Below the pieces are notes generated by a model that saw only the letters and a program-made list of their open reading frames with translations, searched no databases and was not told the origin of the DNA. From NCBI GenBank assembly GCA_000634215.1, contig JFLX01000106.1:1-64000 (forward strand): a DNA stretch of 64,000 nt, in the 5' to 3' direction. Shown here one piece after another: positions 20,145-27,568 of this stretch. Each line of letters opens with the position of its first letter. Positions within the stretch are counted from its first letter, which is position 1. Origin of the DNA: Prochlorococcus sp. scB243_495L20. Its GTDB lineage: Bacteria; Cyanobacteriota; Cyanobacteriia; PCC-6307; Cyanobiaceae. A program made the translations under genes and the position numbers.

Positions 20145-21848
20145 ATGTCAACGAAATCTGATTCATATAAAGGAAAGCTTACAGAAAATTTTTCTGAATT
20201 TTCTCAACTATCTGACTATTCTTTTATGGGTTCTCTTAAAGCAGATCCTCAATCAACAAAAGATGGAAACGATCATAAACCGCGTTCAGTATATTCGGGT
20301 CATTATGTACCAGTTGTTCCAACTGCTATTCCAGAACCAGAATATATTTCCCATAGCAAAAAACTTTTTAAGGAACTAAAGCTAAGTTCAGAACTTACTA
20401 AAGACAAGAATTTTTGTCGTTTTTTCTCCGGTGATATTTCTGTTGCTAATTATCCAATGAGTACTGTTGGTTGGGCAACCGGTTATGCATTATCAATTTA
20501 CGGGACTGAATATACCCAGCAATGTCCCTTTGGCACTGGCAATGGTTATGGCGATGGCAGAGCAATTTCTGTTTTTGAAGGTTTATTCAAAGGGAAAAGA
20601 ATGGAAATGCAACTTAAAGGAGGAGGTCCAACTCCCTATTGTCGAGGAGCAGATGGTAGAGCTGTCTTAAGATCAAGCGTTCGAGAATTTCTCGCACAGG
20701 AATTAATGGATGCCTTGAGAATCCCTACCTCAAGATCTTTAACACTTTATGTCTCACGTTCAGAAATAGTTAGAAGACCGTGGTATTCCAAAGGGTCAAG
20801 GTATTTTGAACCTGATATCATGATTGATAATCTAGCGGCAATTACTACGAGAGTCGCTCCATCTTTTTTACGTGTAGGCCAGATTGAACTTTTTGCAAGA
20901 CGAGTTCGTAATAATGCGCATGATGAGGCCTTCAATGAACTAAAGATGATAGTTCAACATCTAATTGATAGAAATTATAAAGATGAAATTGAATATGAGA
21001 TTTCAATTGAAAGTAAAGTAATAAAACTGGCTTCTTTATACAGATCAAGACTTATATCACTTATAGCCAACTGGATGAGAGTTGGTTATTGCCAGGGTAA
21101 TTTCAATAGTGATAATTGTGCTGCTGGTGGTTATACCTTGGATTATGGCCCCTTTGGATTCTGTGAATTATTTGATCCAAGATTTCAACCATGGACAGGT
21201 GGAGGTGAACATTTCTCATTTTTTAACCAGCCTTCTGCAGCGGCAATCAACTTTAAAACATTCTGTTCATCTCTTAGTCCGTTACTTTCACGAAGCAAAC
21301 AAGATCAAGAAAAGTTAGATCAAATCGAAAAGGATTTTTCTGAATTAATGAATAAGGAATTGATGAAAATGTGGGCAAACAAGCTTGGTTTAGAACATTA
21401 CAACGAAGCTCTAATAAATGATTTTTTTAATCTCATGGTCATTTCAAAAGCAGACTATACAATTTTGTTCCGCAAACTCTCTGAAATCCCTGATAACTTA
21501 GATTCTTTAAAAGACTGTTTCTATTTACCAATTAATGACGAGCTCAATAATAGGTGGGAAGTATGGCTTCAAAACTGGCAATCAATCTTGAAGAAAGAGG
21601 GAAATATTAAAGCGAAATCAGCATCAATGAAATCCCTTAATCCAGTCTATACTTGGCGCGAATGGATGGTCGTTCCCGCATATGAAGAAGCTGAAAAAGG
21701 AAATTACAAAAAAATAAAAGAGTTACAGGATGTCTTTAGCAATCCATATATAGAACAATCCTCCGAAATAGATCAAAAATATAATCGACTAAAGCCAAGC
21801 CAGTATTTTAACTATGGAGGAGTATCTCACTACAGCTGTTCTTCATAA
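20145..21848 (+). CDS. selO: Protein adenylyltransferase SelO (YdiU/UPF0061 family)
   Basis: 567 residues. SelO is a pseudokinase-fold enzyme that AMPylates proteins using ATP in a flipped orientation. Visible blocks: CRFFSGDIS (91-99), GTGNGYGDGRA (130-140), MQLKGGGPTPYCRGADGRAV (155-174), EFLAQELMDALRIPT, VRVG-type RVAPSFLRVGQIELFARR, VGYCQGNFNSDN (catalytic HGVMNTDN-like loop), YTLDYGPFGF, and FFNQPSAAAINF. The C-terminus is SHYSCSS: Cys565 is third from the end, the position of selenocysteine in human SELENOO. It stands alone in the island between broken genes; its family is tied to oxidative stress. Confidence 0.88.
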   Translation: MSTKSDSYKGKLTENFSEFSQLSDYSFMGSLKADPQSTKDGNDHKPRSVYSGHYVPVVPTAIPEPEYISHSKKLFKELKLSSELTKDKNFCRFFSGDISVANYPMSTVGWATGYALSIYGTEYTQQCPFGTGNGYGDGRAISVFEGLFKGKRMEMQLKGGGPTPYCRGADGRAVLRSSVREFLAQELMDALRIPTSRSLTLYVSRSEIVRRPWYSKGSRYFEPDIMIDNLAAITTRVAPSFLRVGQIELFARRVRNNAHDEAFNELKMIVQHLIDRNYKDEIEYEISIESKVIKLASLYRSRLISLIANWMRVGYCQGNFNSDNCAAGGYTLDYGPFGFCELFDPRFQPWTGGGEHFSFFNQPSAAAINFKTFCSSLSPLLSRSKQDQEKLDQIEKDFSELMNKELMKMWANKLGLEHYNEALINDFFNLMVISKADYTILFRKLSEIPDNLDSLKDCFYLPINDELNNRWEVWLQNWQSILKKEGNIKAKSASMKSLNPVYTWREWMVVPAYEEAEKGNYKKIKELQDVFSNPYIEQSSEIDQKYNRLKPSQYFNYGGVSHYSCSS

Positions 21849-21890
21849 AAGTTTAATCCTCATACTGATAGGACAACTTTGAGAAAAATC

Positions 21891-22313
21891 TTATTTATTT
21901 ATGGCCGTAGGCATTCCAACTACTGATACAACTCCCACATGAAGTATGGCCGGCTTCTTCCCAACATTTTTCACATAGTGTGGGGCCCCATTATTACTCT
22001 CTATAAATGCATCACCCGCTTTAAAGAAATTAATTACTTCACCCCTCACATGCTTTAATCTTCCTCTGGTAACGTAAATCAACATTGGGGAAGGATGAGT
22101 ATGAATTGGAGTTTTCAAGCCAACTGGAATTTTTACTTTTAAGAGTCTTAATTCAGGCTTACCCTCGAGATAATTAAAATTTTTACCGCTTAGTCCTTTT
22201 GAACTTTGAATAATAGGTATAACTTCAATCTTTTCTTCAGCAAGAGAAGGTTGTGGTAAAGCTAAAGTCCCAATAAAAAGGAAGCTAAATGGAATGAATG
22301 TTTTTATTTTCAT
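21891..22313 (-). CDS. Exported cupin-domain protein
   Basis: 140 residues from ATG 22313 (MKIKTFIPFSFLFIGTLALP, cut near SLA/EEK), preferred over an ATG six codons earlier because it gives a cleaner signal peptide. A single cupin: HTHPSPMLIYVTRGRLKHVR, FKAGDAFIESNNGAPHYVKN. Two metal-binding His in HTHP and the last His in PHYV are present. Periplasmic, function unknown. Confidence 0.8.
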   Translation of the reverse strand: MKIKTFIPFSFLFIGTLALPQPSLAEEKIEVIPIIQSSKGLSGKNFNYLEGKPELRLLKVKIPVGLKTPIHTHPSPMLIYVTRGRLKHVRGEVINFFKAGDAFIESNNGAPHYVKNVGKKPAILHVGVVSVVGMPTAINK

Positions 22314-22366
22314 TAGATATTTGAGTTTCACTAATAATAGGTAGTTTGCAAAAATAATAAACTCAT

Positions 22367-22528
22367 TTATTTTTTATATAACTTTTCTAATTGCTTAATT
22401 TCCTCTCTTAAATCCTTACCTCTCTTATTTAGTTCATTATTTTTAATAACTATTGGGATAATCCACCAGGCTTGAAGACCTAAAAAGATAAATACTAGGA
22501 TCAATAATTCAAAAGTACCAGGCTGCAT
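22367..22528 (-). CDS. 53-residue membrane-anchored protein
   Basis: ATG 22528 gives MQPGTFELLILVFIFLGLQA, WWIIPIVIKNNELNKRGKDL, REEIKQLEKLYKK. N-terminal membrane helix and a cytoplasmic charged coiled tail. Conserved-looking small protein, function unknown. Confidence 0.6.
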   Translation of the reverse strand: MQPGTFELLILVFIFLGLQAWWIIPIVIKNNELNKRGKDLREEIKQLEKLYKK

Positions 22529-22601
22529 TTGATAAATAACCCTTTTTTGTTAATAACATTATTCTAAAAGTTATTAAACATTCATGAGATTTGGAATTTA
22601 T

Positions 22602-22784
22602 TTAGGCTGCCTCTAATTCAATATTAAGTTCAATTCCCTTTGAAATGATTGCTTCTTTAATATTCAATAAGTTTGGAAATTATTCTTTGCTTCTCAAGAT
22701 CAGTTTTATGGATATCATCTAAACTTCCTGCATTGCAAGTGTTACTTTTTGTAGTTTGATTTCTAGATCTTCCCTGTAATTCAT
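22602..22784 (-). pseudogene. Small gene with two frameshifts
   Basis: ATG 22784 reads MNYREDLEIKLQKVTLAMQE V, then TAG. Skipping two bases gives DDIHKTDLEKQRIISK, and one base further on NLLNIKEAIISKGIELNIEL EAA, TAA. All three pieces have protein character and together would make one helical protein of about 60 residues. Two small insertions (2 and 1 base) explain it. Confidence 0.5.
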
Positions 22785-23136
22785 AAGCTTAAAGAAATTA
22801 TCTTATTTATTAAAAAACAAAATAATTAGTTAGTAAATTAGGTCTTTTAATAAACCGAAGGGGGTTTTTAACCCCCTTTTTTTAATTAATTGCATTAAAA
22901 AGATGATTGAAAATTTTCAATCCAATTCATGGATAACTATAAATTAAATCAGGGTTTGAAAACAATGTAATCATAGATACCAACAGCTTTTTTATTAATT
23001 GATTATAAATTTAAAAACACAAATTAACCTGTTCCAATTTGTTGACTCTGAGGTTTTAACCGTTGACTCCTTATCTACTTGTAGTTGTGACTCGCTAGTT
23101 TCAAGATTCAAAAACGGTATTTATTTACCTTAAATT
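22785..23136. other. Intergenic stretch with a terminator, otherwise empty
   Basis: Apart from the hairpin at 22858-22883, no gene is seen. GTTGACTC occurs twice (about 23040 and 23063) in front of the 45-residue gene at 23137. Confidence 0.35.
22858..22883. terminator. Bidirectional terminator
   Basis: AAGGGGGTTTTTAACCCCCTT with seven T after it on the plus strand; stem of 5 G-C plus flanking A-T pairs. No intact gene ends close by on the plus strand. Confidence 0.7.
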
Positions 23137-23274
23137 ATGAAAAAAAAAATCGCAAAGAAATACGCTGATCTTATAGTCCAGGCTAATAATTCAACTGGAA
23201 GAAAAGAAGCTTTGTCATTGATTAAACAAGCAACAAAATTAAAAACCAAACTTGATCAATACGAAATGATGTAG
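23137..23274 (+). CDS. 45-residue 'GRKE' helical protein, paralogue 2
   Basis: ATG 23137 gives MKKKIAKKYADLIVQANNST, GRKEALSLIKQATKLKTKLD, QYEMM. Clear relative of 17931-18065 (KKYxxxxxQAxNxxGRKE). Small helical protein, function unknown. Two copies about 5 kb apart in opposite orientation. Confidence 0.6.
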   Translation: MKKKIAKKYADLIVQANNSTGRKEALSLIKQATKLKTKLDQYEMM

Positions 23275-23386
23275 TCTATTAAAATCTACAGGATATTCAA
23301 GATGAGGTAGAAACTAGTTCTTTTTTTTTATCCTGCTATAAAAAATACTAAGAGATTATTTAACTTCTCTGCTTCAATAAAATATC

Positions 23387-23677
23387 GTGGAATTAACTGA
23401 GCTAATTAAGGATTACGTTGCTACAGAATTATTATCAAGTATTGAAATTGATTTTCTTGAAGGAGAATTATGGGAAACCACTCAACATATTGCAGAAATA
23501 AATACAGTTATCAAAGCCCCAAAAAATATATGCAAGAAATTGGGACTAGATGAAAAATCTTGCTGGCAATTATGTTGTGCAGCCGTTCTTGACTCCTCAA
23601 GACCGTTAAAAAATGGACAAAATAGGGTAGATGATTTTAAAAAATTAATTAATCGATATGAAATTAGCTACATATAA
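23387..23677 (+). CDS. 96-residue hypothetical protein
   Basis: GTG start at 23387 (MELTELIKDYVATELLSSIE). Acidic N-half, then NICKKLGLDEKSCWQLCCAA with four cysteines, and a helical end. Soluble. Followed 12 bases later by a secreted protein gene, so a likely operon with 23690-24720. Function unknown. Confidence 0.55.
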   Translation: MELTELIKDYVATELLSSIEIDFLEGELWETTQHIAEINTVIKAPKNICKKLGLDEKSCWQLCCAAVLDSSRPLKNGQNRVDDFKKLINRYEISYI

Positions 23678-23689
23678 ACTAAAGACTCA

Positions 23690-23986
23690 ATGATACGTTT
23701 ACTTATTGCATCAATTCTTTTTTTTACTCCACTAGTAGGTTTTGCTGATGAAAAGCAAAGAGAAATTGAGAATGAAGCTATAAATCTTGTTATTAAAAAA
23801 TATGGAAAAGGCTTAGAAAATAGATTAAAAGGAACGGGAGTAACTCCCAGTTATCGAAGTTGGTATGAAAATGATTGTTTTGTAAGTATTGCAGCAGGTA
23901 CATACCAAGACGATACTTGGTCGGCATTGAAGTGGTTTAGCGTTAATGTCTGTTCTGAATCAGCTGAAATAATGGAAAGTGAATGA
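23690..23986 (+). CDS. Small secreted hypothetical protein
   Basis: 98 residues: signal peptide MIRLLIASILFFTPLVGFA, then DEKQREIENEAINLVIKKYG and two cysteines (NDCFVS, NVCSES) that could form a disulfide. The stop overlaps the next start (ATGA at 23983-23986), so it is coupled to the amidotransferase. Function unknown. Confidence 0.65.
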   Translation: MIRLLIASILFFTPLVGFADEKQREIENEAINLVIKKYGKGLENRLKGTGVTPSYRSWYENDCFVSIAAGTYQDDTWSALKWFSVNVCSESAEIMESE

Positions 23987-24720
23987 AGGAAATAAAACGC
24001 CTATTAGTTTTGCAGCATTTAGAAATAGAGGGACCTGGTCTTTTTGAACAATTTGCTAAAGAAAGAGATTTAAAAATAGAAATTATTCGTTTAGATAATA
24101 AAAATGCTCTGCCGCAAACAAAAAAAGGTGACTTAATTTTAATTATGGGTGGACCAATGGGTGTTAAAGATATTGGAAGCGAAAAATATCCATGGCTTAA
24201 GTTAGAAAGAGATTTTATAAAAAAAGAATTAGAAAATGAAAGACCTATAGTCGGTGTTTGCTTAGGCGCTCAGTTGCTTGCGAGTGCTGCTGGGGGAGAT
24301 GTAGAAATTCTTAAATATGGATCACCTCCAAAAGCATTACCAGAAATTGGATGGTCTCAAATTTTTATAGACAAATCGAATAAAGACTTTAAAGCACTGT
24401 TTGAAGACCCTTTTCATGTACTACATTGGCATGGAGATAGGATTTTATTACCTAATAAAGCAGTACTCATTGCTAGTAGTGCACGTTGTAAGGAACAGTT
24501 TTTTAAGATTGGTAATTTTGCTTATGGATTACAATTCCATATAGAGACGACGAGGGGAATGATAAATAACTGGATTAAAGAGGATAAAGAGTTTGTCCTT
24601 AAAGGATTAGGCTTAAATGGTCAGGAAATTTTAAAAGAAGAGAATAAAAAATATATTGATAAAACTTTTTCAAAAAGAAAGCTTCTAATAAGTAAATTAT
24701 TTGAATTATTAGATAATTAA
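23983..24720 (+). CDS. Class I glutamine amidotransferase (GMP-synthase GATase-like)
   Basis: 245 residues, a stand-alone GATase1 domain. MGGPMGVKD (55-63), nucleophile elbow GVCLGAQLLA (Cys93), HVLHWHGD, and QFHIE with His186 and Glu188 complete the triad. Such proteins resemble the amidotransferase half of GuaA and hydrolyse glutamine or gamma-glutamyl compounds; the acceptor is unknown. It overlaps the secreted-protein gene by 4 bp, a pairing I cannot explain. Confidence 0.82.
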   Translation: MKEIKRLLVLQHLEIEGPGLFEQFAKERDLKIEIIRLDNKNALPQTKKGDLILIMGGPMGVKDIGSEKYPWLKLERDFIKKELENERPIVGVCLGAQLLASAAGGDVEILKYGSPPKALPEIGWSQIFIDKSNKDFKALFEDPFHVLHWHGDRILLPNKAVLIASSARCKEQFFKIGNFAYGLQFHIETTRGMINNWIKEDKEFVLKGLGLNGQEILKEENKKYIDKTFSKRKLLISKLFELLDN

Positions 24721-24737
24721 AAAGGGCATAATCCAGT

Positions 24738-24767
24738 AAAAAAGGGCTTGATAAAGCCCTAAAAAAA
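24738..24767 (-). terminator. Terminator for the minus-strand hli gene
   Basis: AGGGCTT-GATA-AAGCCCT with A runs on both sides. Read on the minus strand it follows the hli stop (24787-24785) by about 18 bases and ends in six T. Confidence 0.75.
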
Positions 24768-24784
24768 TTTAAAAAGGATTTTTA

Positions 24785-24913
24785 TTAGAAAATACCTGGA
24801 AGAATTTGACCAGTAAAATAGTAGGCTCCTAGGAGAGCAAACATTCCAAGCATTGCTGCTTTACCATTAAGCTTTTCAGCTTTTTCGGTCATGATTTTTT
24901 TTGCGAATTCCAT
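24785..24913 (-). CDS. hli: High-light-inducible protein (short form)
   Basis: 42 residues: MEFAKKIMTEKAEKLNGKAA, MLGMFALLGAYYFTGQILPG IF. The Hli core E-x-x-N-G-x-x-A-M-x-G-x is kept (Lys in place of Arg), followed by the GQILPG end. Single thylakoid helix, binds pigments and protects photosystems in high light. Divergent from the hli operon at 25218. An alternative start at MTEKAEK is possible. Confidence 0.85.
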   Translation of the reverse strand: MEFAKKIMTEKAEKLNGKAAMLGMFALLGAYYFTGQILPGIF

Positions 24914-25217
24914 AATAAAGTGAAATAAATTATATCTAAAAACTAATTATTCAAATTTCAGAATGATGTAGTTTTTTCTACCAAATTGATATCTTTCTAA
25001 GGATTTAAAAATAAATACTTAAACAACAAATTGAACTCTCAATAGTTTTCGAGCCAATCTGTAAAGCGTAGCAAGCCTAAAAAACAACTATTTAAATATA
25101 TATGTCACGGATCTGCGACAGTTATGTAGTAAATATCTTGAAAATAACTTAATTTGGGCTTAATACTTTACATTTGTTAATAGTAGTGTTACATTATTTA
25201 ACAATTACACAACTTTA
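24914..25217. other. Divergent hli promoter region
   Basis: About 300 bases without a gene between divergently transcribed hli genes; must hold both promoters. TGTTACATTATT lies 15-25 bases before the 25218 start; I cannot define a specific light-response element. Confidence 0.4.
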
Positions 25218-25424
25218 ATGGCTAATTCAAACGTTACTACTGAATCAGGTGGCAGACAAAATATGTTTCCTACTGAGACACGTCCTTACATAGATGAGTC
25301 TGTTTCTTACGACAGCTACCCACAAAATGCAGAAAAAGTTAATGGTCGTTGGGCAATGATTGGCCTTGTTGCGTTAGTAGGTGCTTACGTTTCAACCGGA
25401 CAAATTATTCCTGGCATTTTTTAA
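25218..25424 (+). CDS. hli: High-light-inducible protein
   Basis: 68 residues. Polar N-terminus (MANSNVTTESGGRQNMFPTE), then EKVNGRWAMIGLVALVGAYV and STGQIIPGIF. Hli signature ExxNGRxAMxGL. First gene of a four-gene run; its stop (TAATG) overlaps the next start. Confidence 0.9.
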   Translation: MANSNVTTESGGRQNMFPTETRPYIDESVSYDSYPQNAEKVNGRWAMIGLVALVGAYVSTGQIIPGIF

Positions 25425-25684
25425 TGAGTCCACTTTCAGGTTTCTTAGCCGTAATTGTATTCTTTACAGCCATCCTAGTTGCTTATTTAACCAAGCAATT
25501 TCAAAACGAAAATTTAAACTATTCATCCTCTAATCAAATGAAAAACACAAACACAAATGTCAAAACAATCGAAAAAGAAAAAATTGTTGCTGAAACTCTT
25601 AACGGCAGATTCGCAATGCTTGGATTAATTGCTGCTGTTGGAGCATACCTAACAACAGGTCAAATAATTCCTGGTTTCGTTTAA
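25424..25684 (+). CDS. hli: High-light-inducible protein with extra N-terminal membrane span
   Basis: 86 residues from ATG 25424, which overlaps the previous stop. Begins with a hydrophobic span (MSPLSGFLAVIVFFTAILVA), then a polar linker, then the Hli core AETLNGRFAMLGLIAAVGAY and TTGQIIPGFV. Two spans rather than one is unusual for a short Hli. Thylakoid, photoprotection. Confidence 0.88.
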   Translation: MSPLSGFLAVIVFFTAILVAYLTKQFQNENLNYSSSNQMKNTNTNVKTIEKEKIVAETLNGRFAMLGLIAAVGAYLTTGQIIPGFV

Positions 25685-25719
25685 AAACCTACTATTTAAC
25701 ATTTCTACAAATCAGAAAA

Positions 25720-25848
25720 ATGGAAAATTCAAAAACAACTTATTGGCAAAACGCCGAGAGAACTAATGGGAGAATGGCAATGATGGGCTTATTTGCATTA
25801 GTTGTAAATTATGGCTTATTCGGATGGATAATCCCAGGAATTTTTTAA
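25720..25848 (+). CDS. hli: High-light-inducible protein (short form)
   Basis: 42 residues: MENSKTTYWQNAERTNGRMA, MMGLFALVVNYGLFGWIIPG IF. Hli core AERTNGRMAMMGLF; the NYGLFGW end is like the gene at 8555. Third hli of the run; next gene starts one base after its stop. Confidence 0.9.
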   Translation: MENSKTTYWQNAERTNGRMAMMGLFALVVNYGLFGWIIPGIF

Positions 25849-25849
25849 A

Positions 25850-26029
25850 ATGAATTTAGGCTTACTTTTTCTTAAAGTAAATACTTTGGGAGTTATAACT
25901 CTTTCTGAACTTGATTGGATAACTAACCATCAATCTGAATTTTCAAGGTTAGATATGGCTTTAGTTATTAAAATCGGCCGTCTTATGGATTCTGGAGTAG
26001 TAGAAATTGATAATAGATTGCCTGTTTAA
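25850..26029 (+). CDS. 59-residue hypothetical protein of the hli operon
   Basis: ATG 25850. MNLGLLFLKVNTLGVITLSE, LDWITNHQSEFSRLDMALVI, KIGRLMDSGVVEIDNRLPV. Looks like a small winged-helix-type domain (helix, helix, strand). Adjacent to hli genes and followed by a terminator, so part of that operon. Could be a regulator; not recognised. Confidence 0.6.
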   Translation: MNLGLLFLKVNTLGVITLSELDWITNHQSEFSRLDMALVIKIGRLMDSGVVEIDNRLPV

Positions 26030-26051
26030 TTTTTAAAAAATGATCGTCAGG

Positions 26052-26089
26052 AGTGTTTGTCAATAGGGATACTGACAAACACTTTTTTA
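26052..26089 (+). terminator. Terminator of the hli operon
   Basis: 11-bp perfect stem AGTGTTTGTCA (26052-26062) with TGACAAACACT (26073-26083), followed by six T. Confidence 0.9.
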
Positions 26090-26106
26090 TGAGAAAAAAT
26101 ATTTGT

Positions 26107-26145
26107 AAAAAAAAGAGATTGTTTCTTAGCAAAAAACAATCTCTC
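26107..26145 (-). terminator. Terminator for the minus-strand genes from 27.1 kb
   Basis: 11-bp stem AGAGATTGTTT / AAACAATCTCT with a run of eight T on the minus strand. It faces the hli terminator, as expected between convergent units. Confidence 0.8.
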
Positions 26146-26237
26146 AATTACCTAATTCTTACATGAAAATTTCAAGTAAGCTTTCAGATCTTAACTGATT
26201 TGTTTTTATAGTAAATCCGTAAAAATGCTTTTGTAAT

Positions 26238-26453
26238 TTATCTTTTTAAACCACCTCTTTTTATCCAAAGGAACCATGTAACCCAAATAGGAGGGAGGAA
26301 TCTTATTAAAAAAGAAATTTTATACATGTAAAATGGGGCATTTTCACTTTGAAATAAATTCATCAAAAAGGAAGATATAGTTACCCAAAGTAAAATTATC
26401 AATATATTTGCTCCCAACAAAGCGAACTTATTTTGTTTGAATATTTTTGGCAT
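26238..26453 (-). CDS. 71-residue membrane protein
   Basis: MPKIFKQNKFALLGANILII, LLWVTISSFLMNLFQ, then a second span ending RFLPPIWVTWFLWIKRGGLK R. Two membrane segments. Function unknown. Confidence 0.5.
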   Translation of the reverse strand: MPKIFKQNKFALLGANILIILLWVTISSFLMNLFQSENAPFYMYKISFLIRFLPPIWVTWFLWIKRGGLKR

Positions 26454-26511
26454 AAGTTTATTTTTTTATATTCTTAATTTTAAATAACCTTGGGAAGTAA
26501 TTTATACATTT

Positions 26512-26760
26512 TCAAAAAAACTTTAAATTTAGAATCCATATCCAAATAAAAAAAATACTAAATTTTAATCCCTCTCCAAATAATATTCCGAAAGTAATAG
26601 GAGGCGAAAATATTAAAAAAAGAATAGAGAATAAACTAAATAAAGCAAATGATCCACTTAAAAAATAATTCTTTTTTGTTCTTCTTAGATTTTTTAAGGT
26701 ATTCCACTCCCATTGAATAAGCCTGTAGAACTTTTCTGATAATAAAAATAAATACTTCAT
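26512..26760 (-). CDS. 82-residue membrane protein
   Basis: MKYLFLLSEKFYRLIQWEWN, TLKNLRRTKKNYFLSGSFAL and two spans (FSLFSILFLIFSPPITFGIL; FSIFFIWIWILNL). Function unknown. Confidence 0.45.
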   Translation of the reverse strand: MKYLFLLSEKFYRLIQWEWNTLKNLRRTKKNYFLSGSFALFSLFSILFLIFSPPITFGILFGEGLKFSIFFIWIWILNLKFF

Positions 26761-26813
26761 TAATATTATTAATTTCTATCGGCTTTTCTTATTTATAAAA
26801 TTAATTTCACCTG

Positions 26814-27098
26814 TTAGCAATAAACCTTATCCCCTTCTAAAGAAAGATAGTAAATTTTATTTTCTGAACTTACAAAGAAAGTTAATCCCTTATATTGTGA
26901 TCTTTTAAATTTATCTAATCTAAGTTTGTGTAAATCCCAATTATCAGTACTTATATCAGGATTAAATTCTTGTTCTTTTAAGAAAGATACATAAGTTGGA
27001 CTAATTGTTGTTTTTTGGGCTAATCCTCTACTTCGTTTTGAATAAAAAAGTAATAAAAATAAAAGTACAAAAAAAAGAATTAATAATATATTTGTCAT
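26814..27098 (-). CDS. 94-residue membrane-anchored protein
   Basis: From ATG 27098 (MTNILLILFFVLLFLLLFYS), chosen over one 14 codons upstream because it starts the hydrophobic anchor directly. The rest is a soluble domain (KTTISPTYVSFLKEQEF, KLRLDKFKRSQYKGLTFFVS, YYLSLEGDKVYC). Function unknown. Confidence 0.55.
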   Translation of the reverse strand: MTNILLILFFVLLFLLLFYSKRSRGLAQKTTISPTYVSFLKEQEFNPDISTDNWDLHKLRLDKFKRSQYKGLTFFVSSENKIYYLSLEGDKVYC

Positions 27099-27240
27099 TG
27101 TCAATTTTCTAATTTGAGAAAACTTTATTTGGAGAATCAAGAACTTTTCACAATAAATTTCTTAGTAAGTAAAAAATCCTATTTTTATATTCTTGTATTT
27201 TTGAATACTTATCAAGGGGTTACCTAAATCAGATTATAGA

Positions 27241-27402
27241 ATGAGTCGCATTTTCAACATGACTCAAAATTCCATGAACACTCCTTATGCAAAAAGAGTA
27301 GCTGAAAAATTTAGAGAGGCTCAAAACTATTTAAAAACTAATGGTTTTAGTAGATCAACTCAACATTTACTGGAAGATATTGAAAATTCTGTTGAAAAAT
27401 AA
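27241..27402 (+). CDS. 53-residue helical protein
   Basis: ATG 27241 (or MTQ at 27259): MSRIFNMTQNSMNTPYAKRV, AEKFREAQNYLKTNGFSRST, QHLLEDIENSVEK. Soluble helical. Stop overlaps the next start (TAATG). Function unknown. Confidence 0.55.
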   Translation: MSRIFNMTQNSMNTPYAKRVAEKFREAQNYLKTNGFSRSTQHLLEDIENSVEK

Positions 27403-27560
27403 TGCCAATACCCCCTCACTTACCCCAACTACAATATGGCTACGATGATGGCTCTACAACCATTGTTTTTGGGTTAATAGGAAGTTGCTTAGGATGTATC
27501 TTAATTTTATTAATTTCATTTTTTGAATTTAAATTCAAAAAGCAAAATAGTAAACCTTAA
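27402..27560 (+). CDS. 52-residue single-span protein
   Basis: ATG 27402 overlaps the previous stop. MPIPPHLPQLQYGYDDGSTT, IVFGLIGSCLGCILILLISF, FEFKFKKQNSKP. One membrane helix with a CxxxC-like pair and a basic tail. Convergent with ychF. Right edge of the variable region. Confidence 0.55.
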   Translation: MPIPPHLPQLQYGYDDGSTTIVFGLIGSCLGCILILLISFFEFKFKKQNSKP

Positions 27561-27568
27561 GAGACTAA

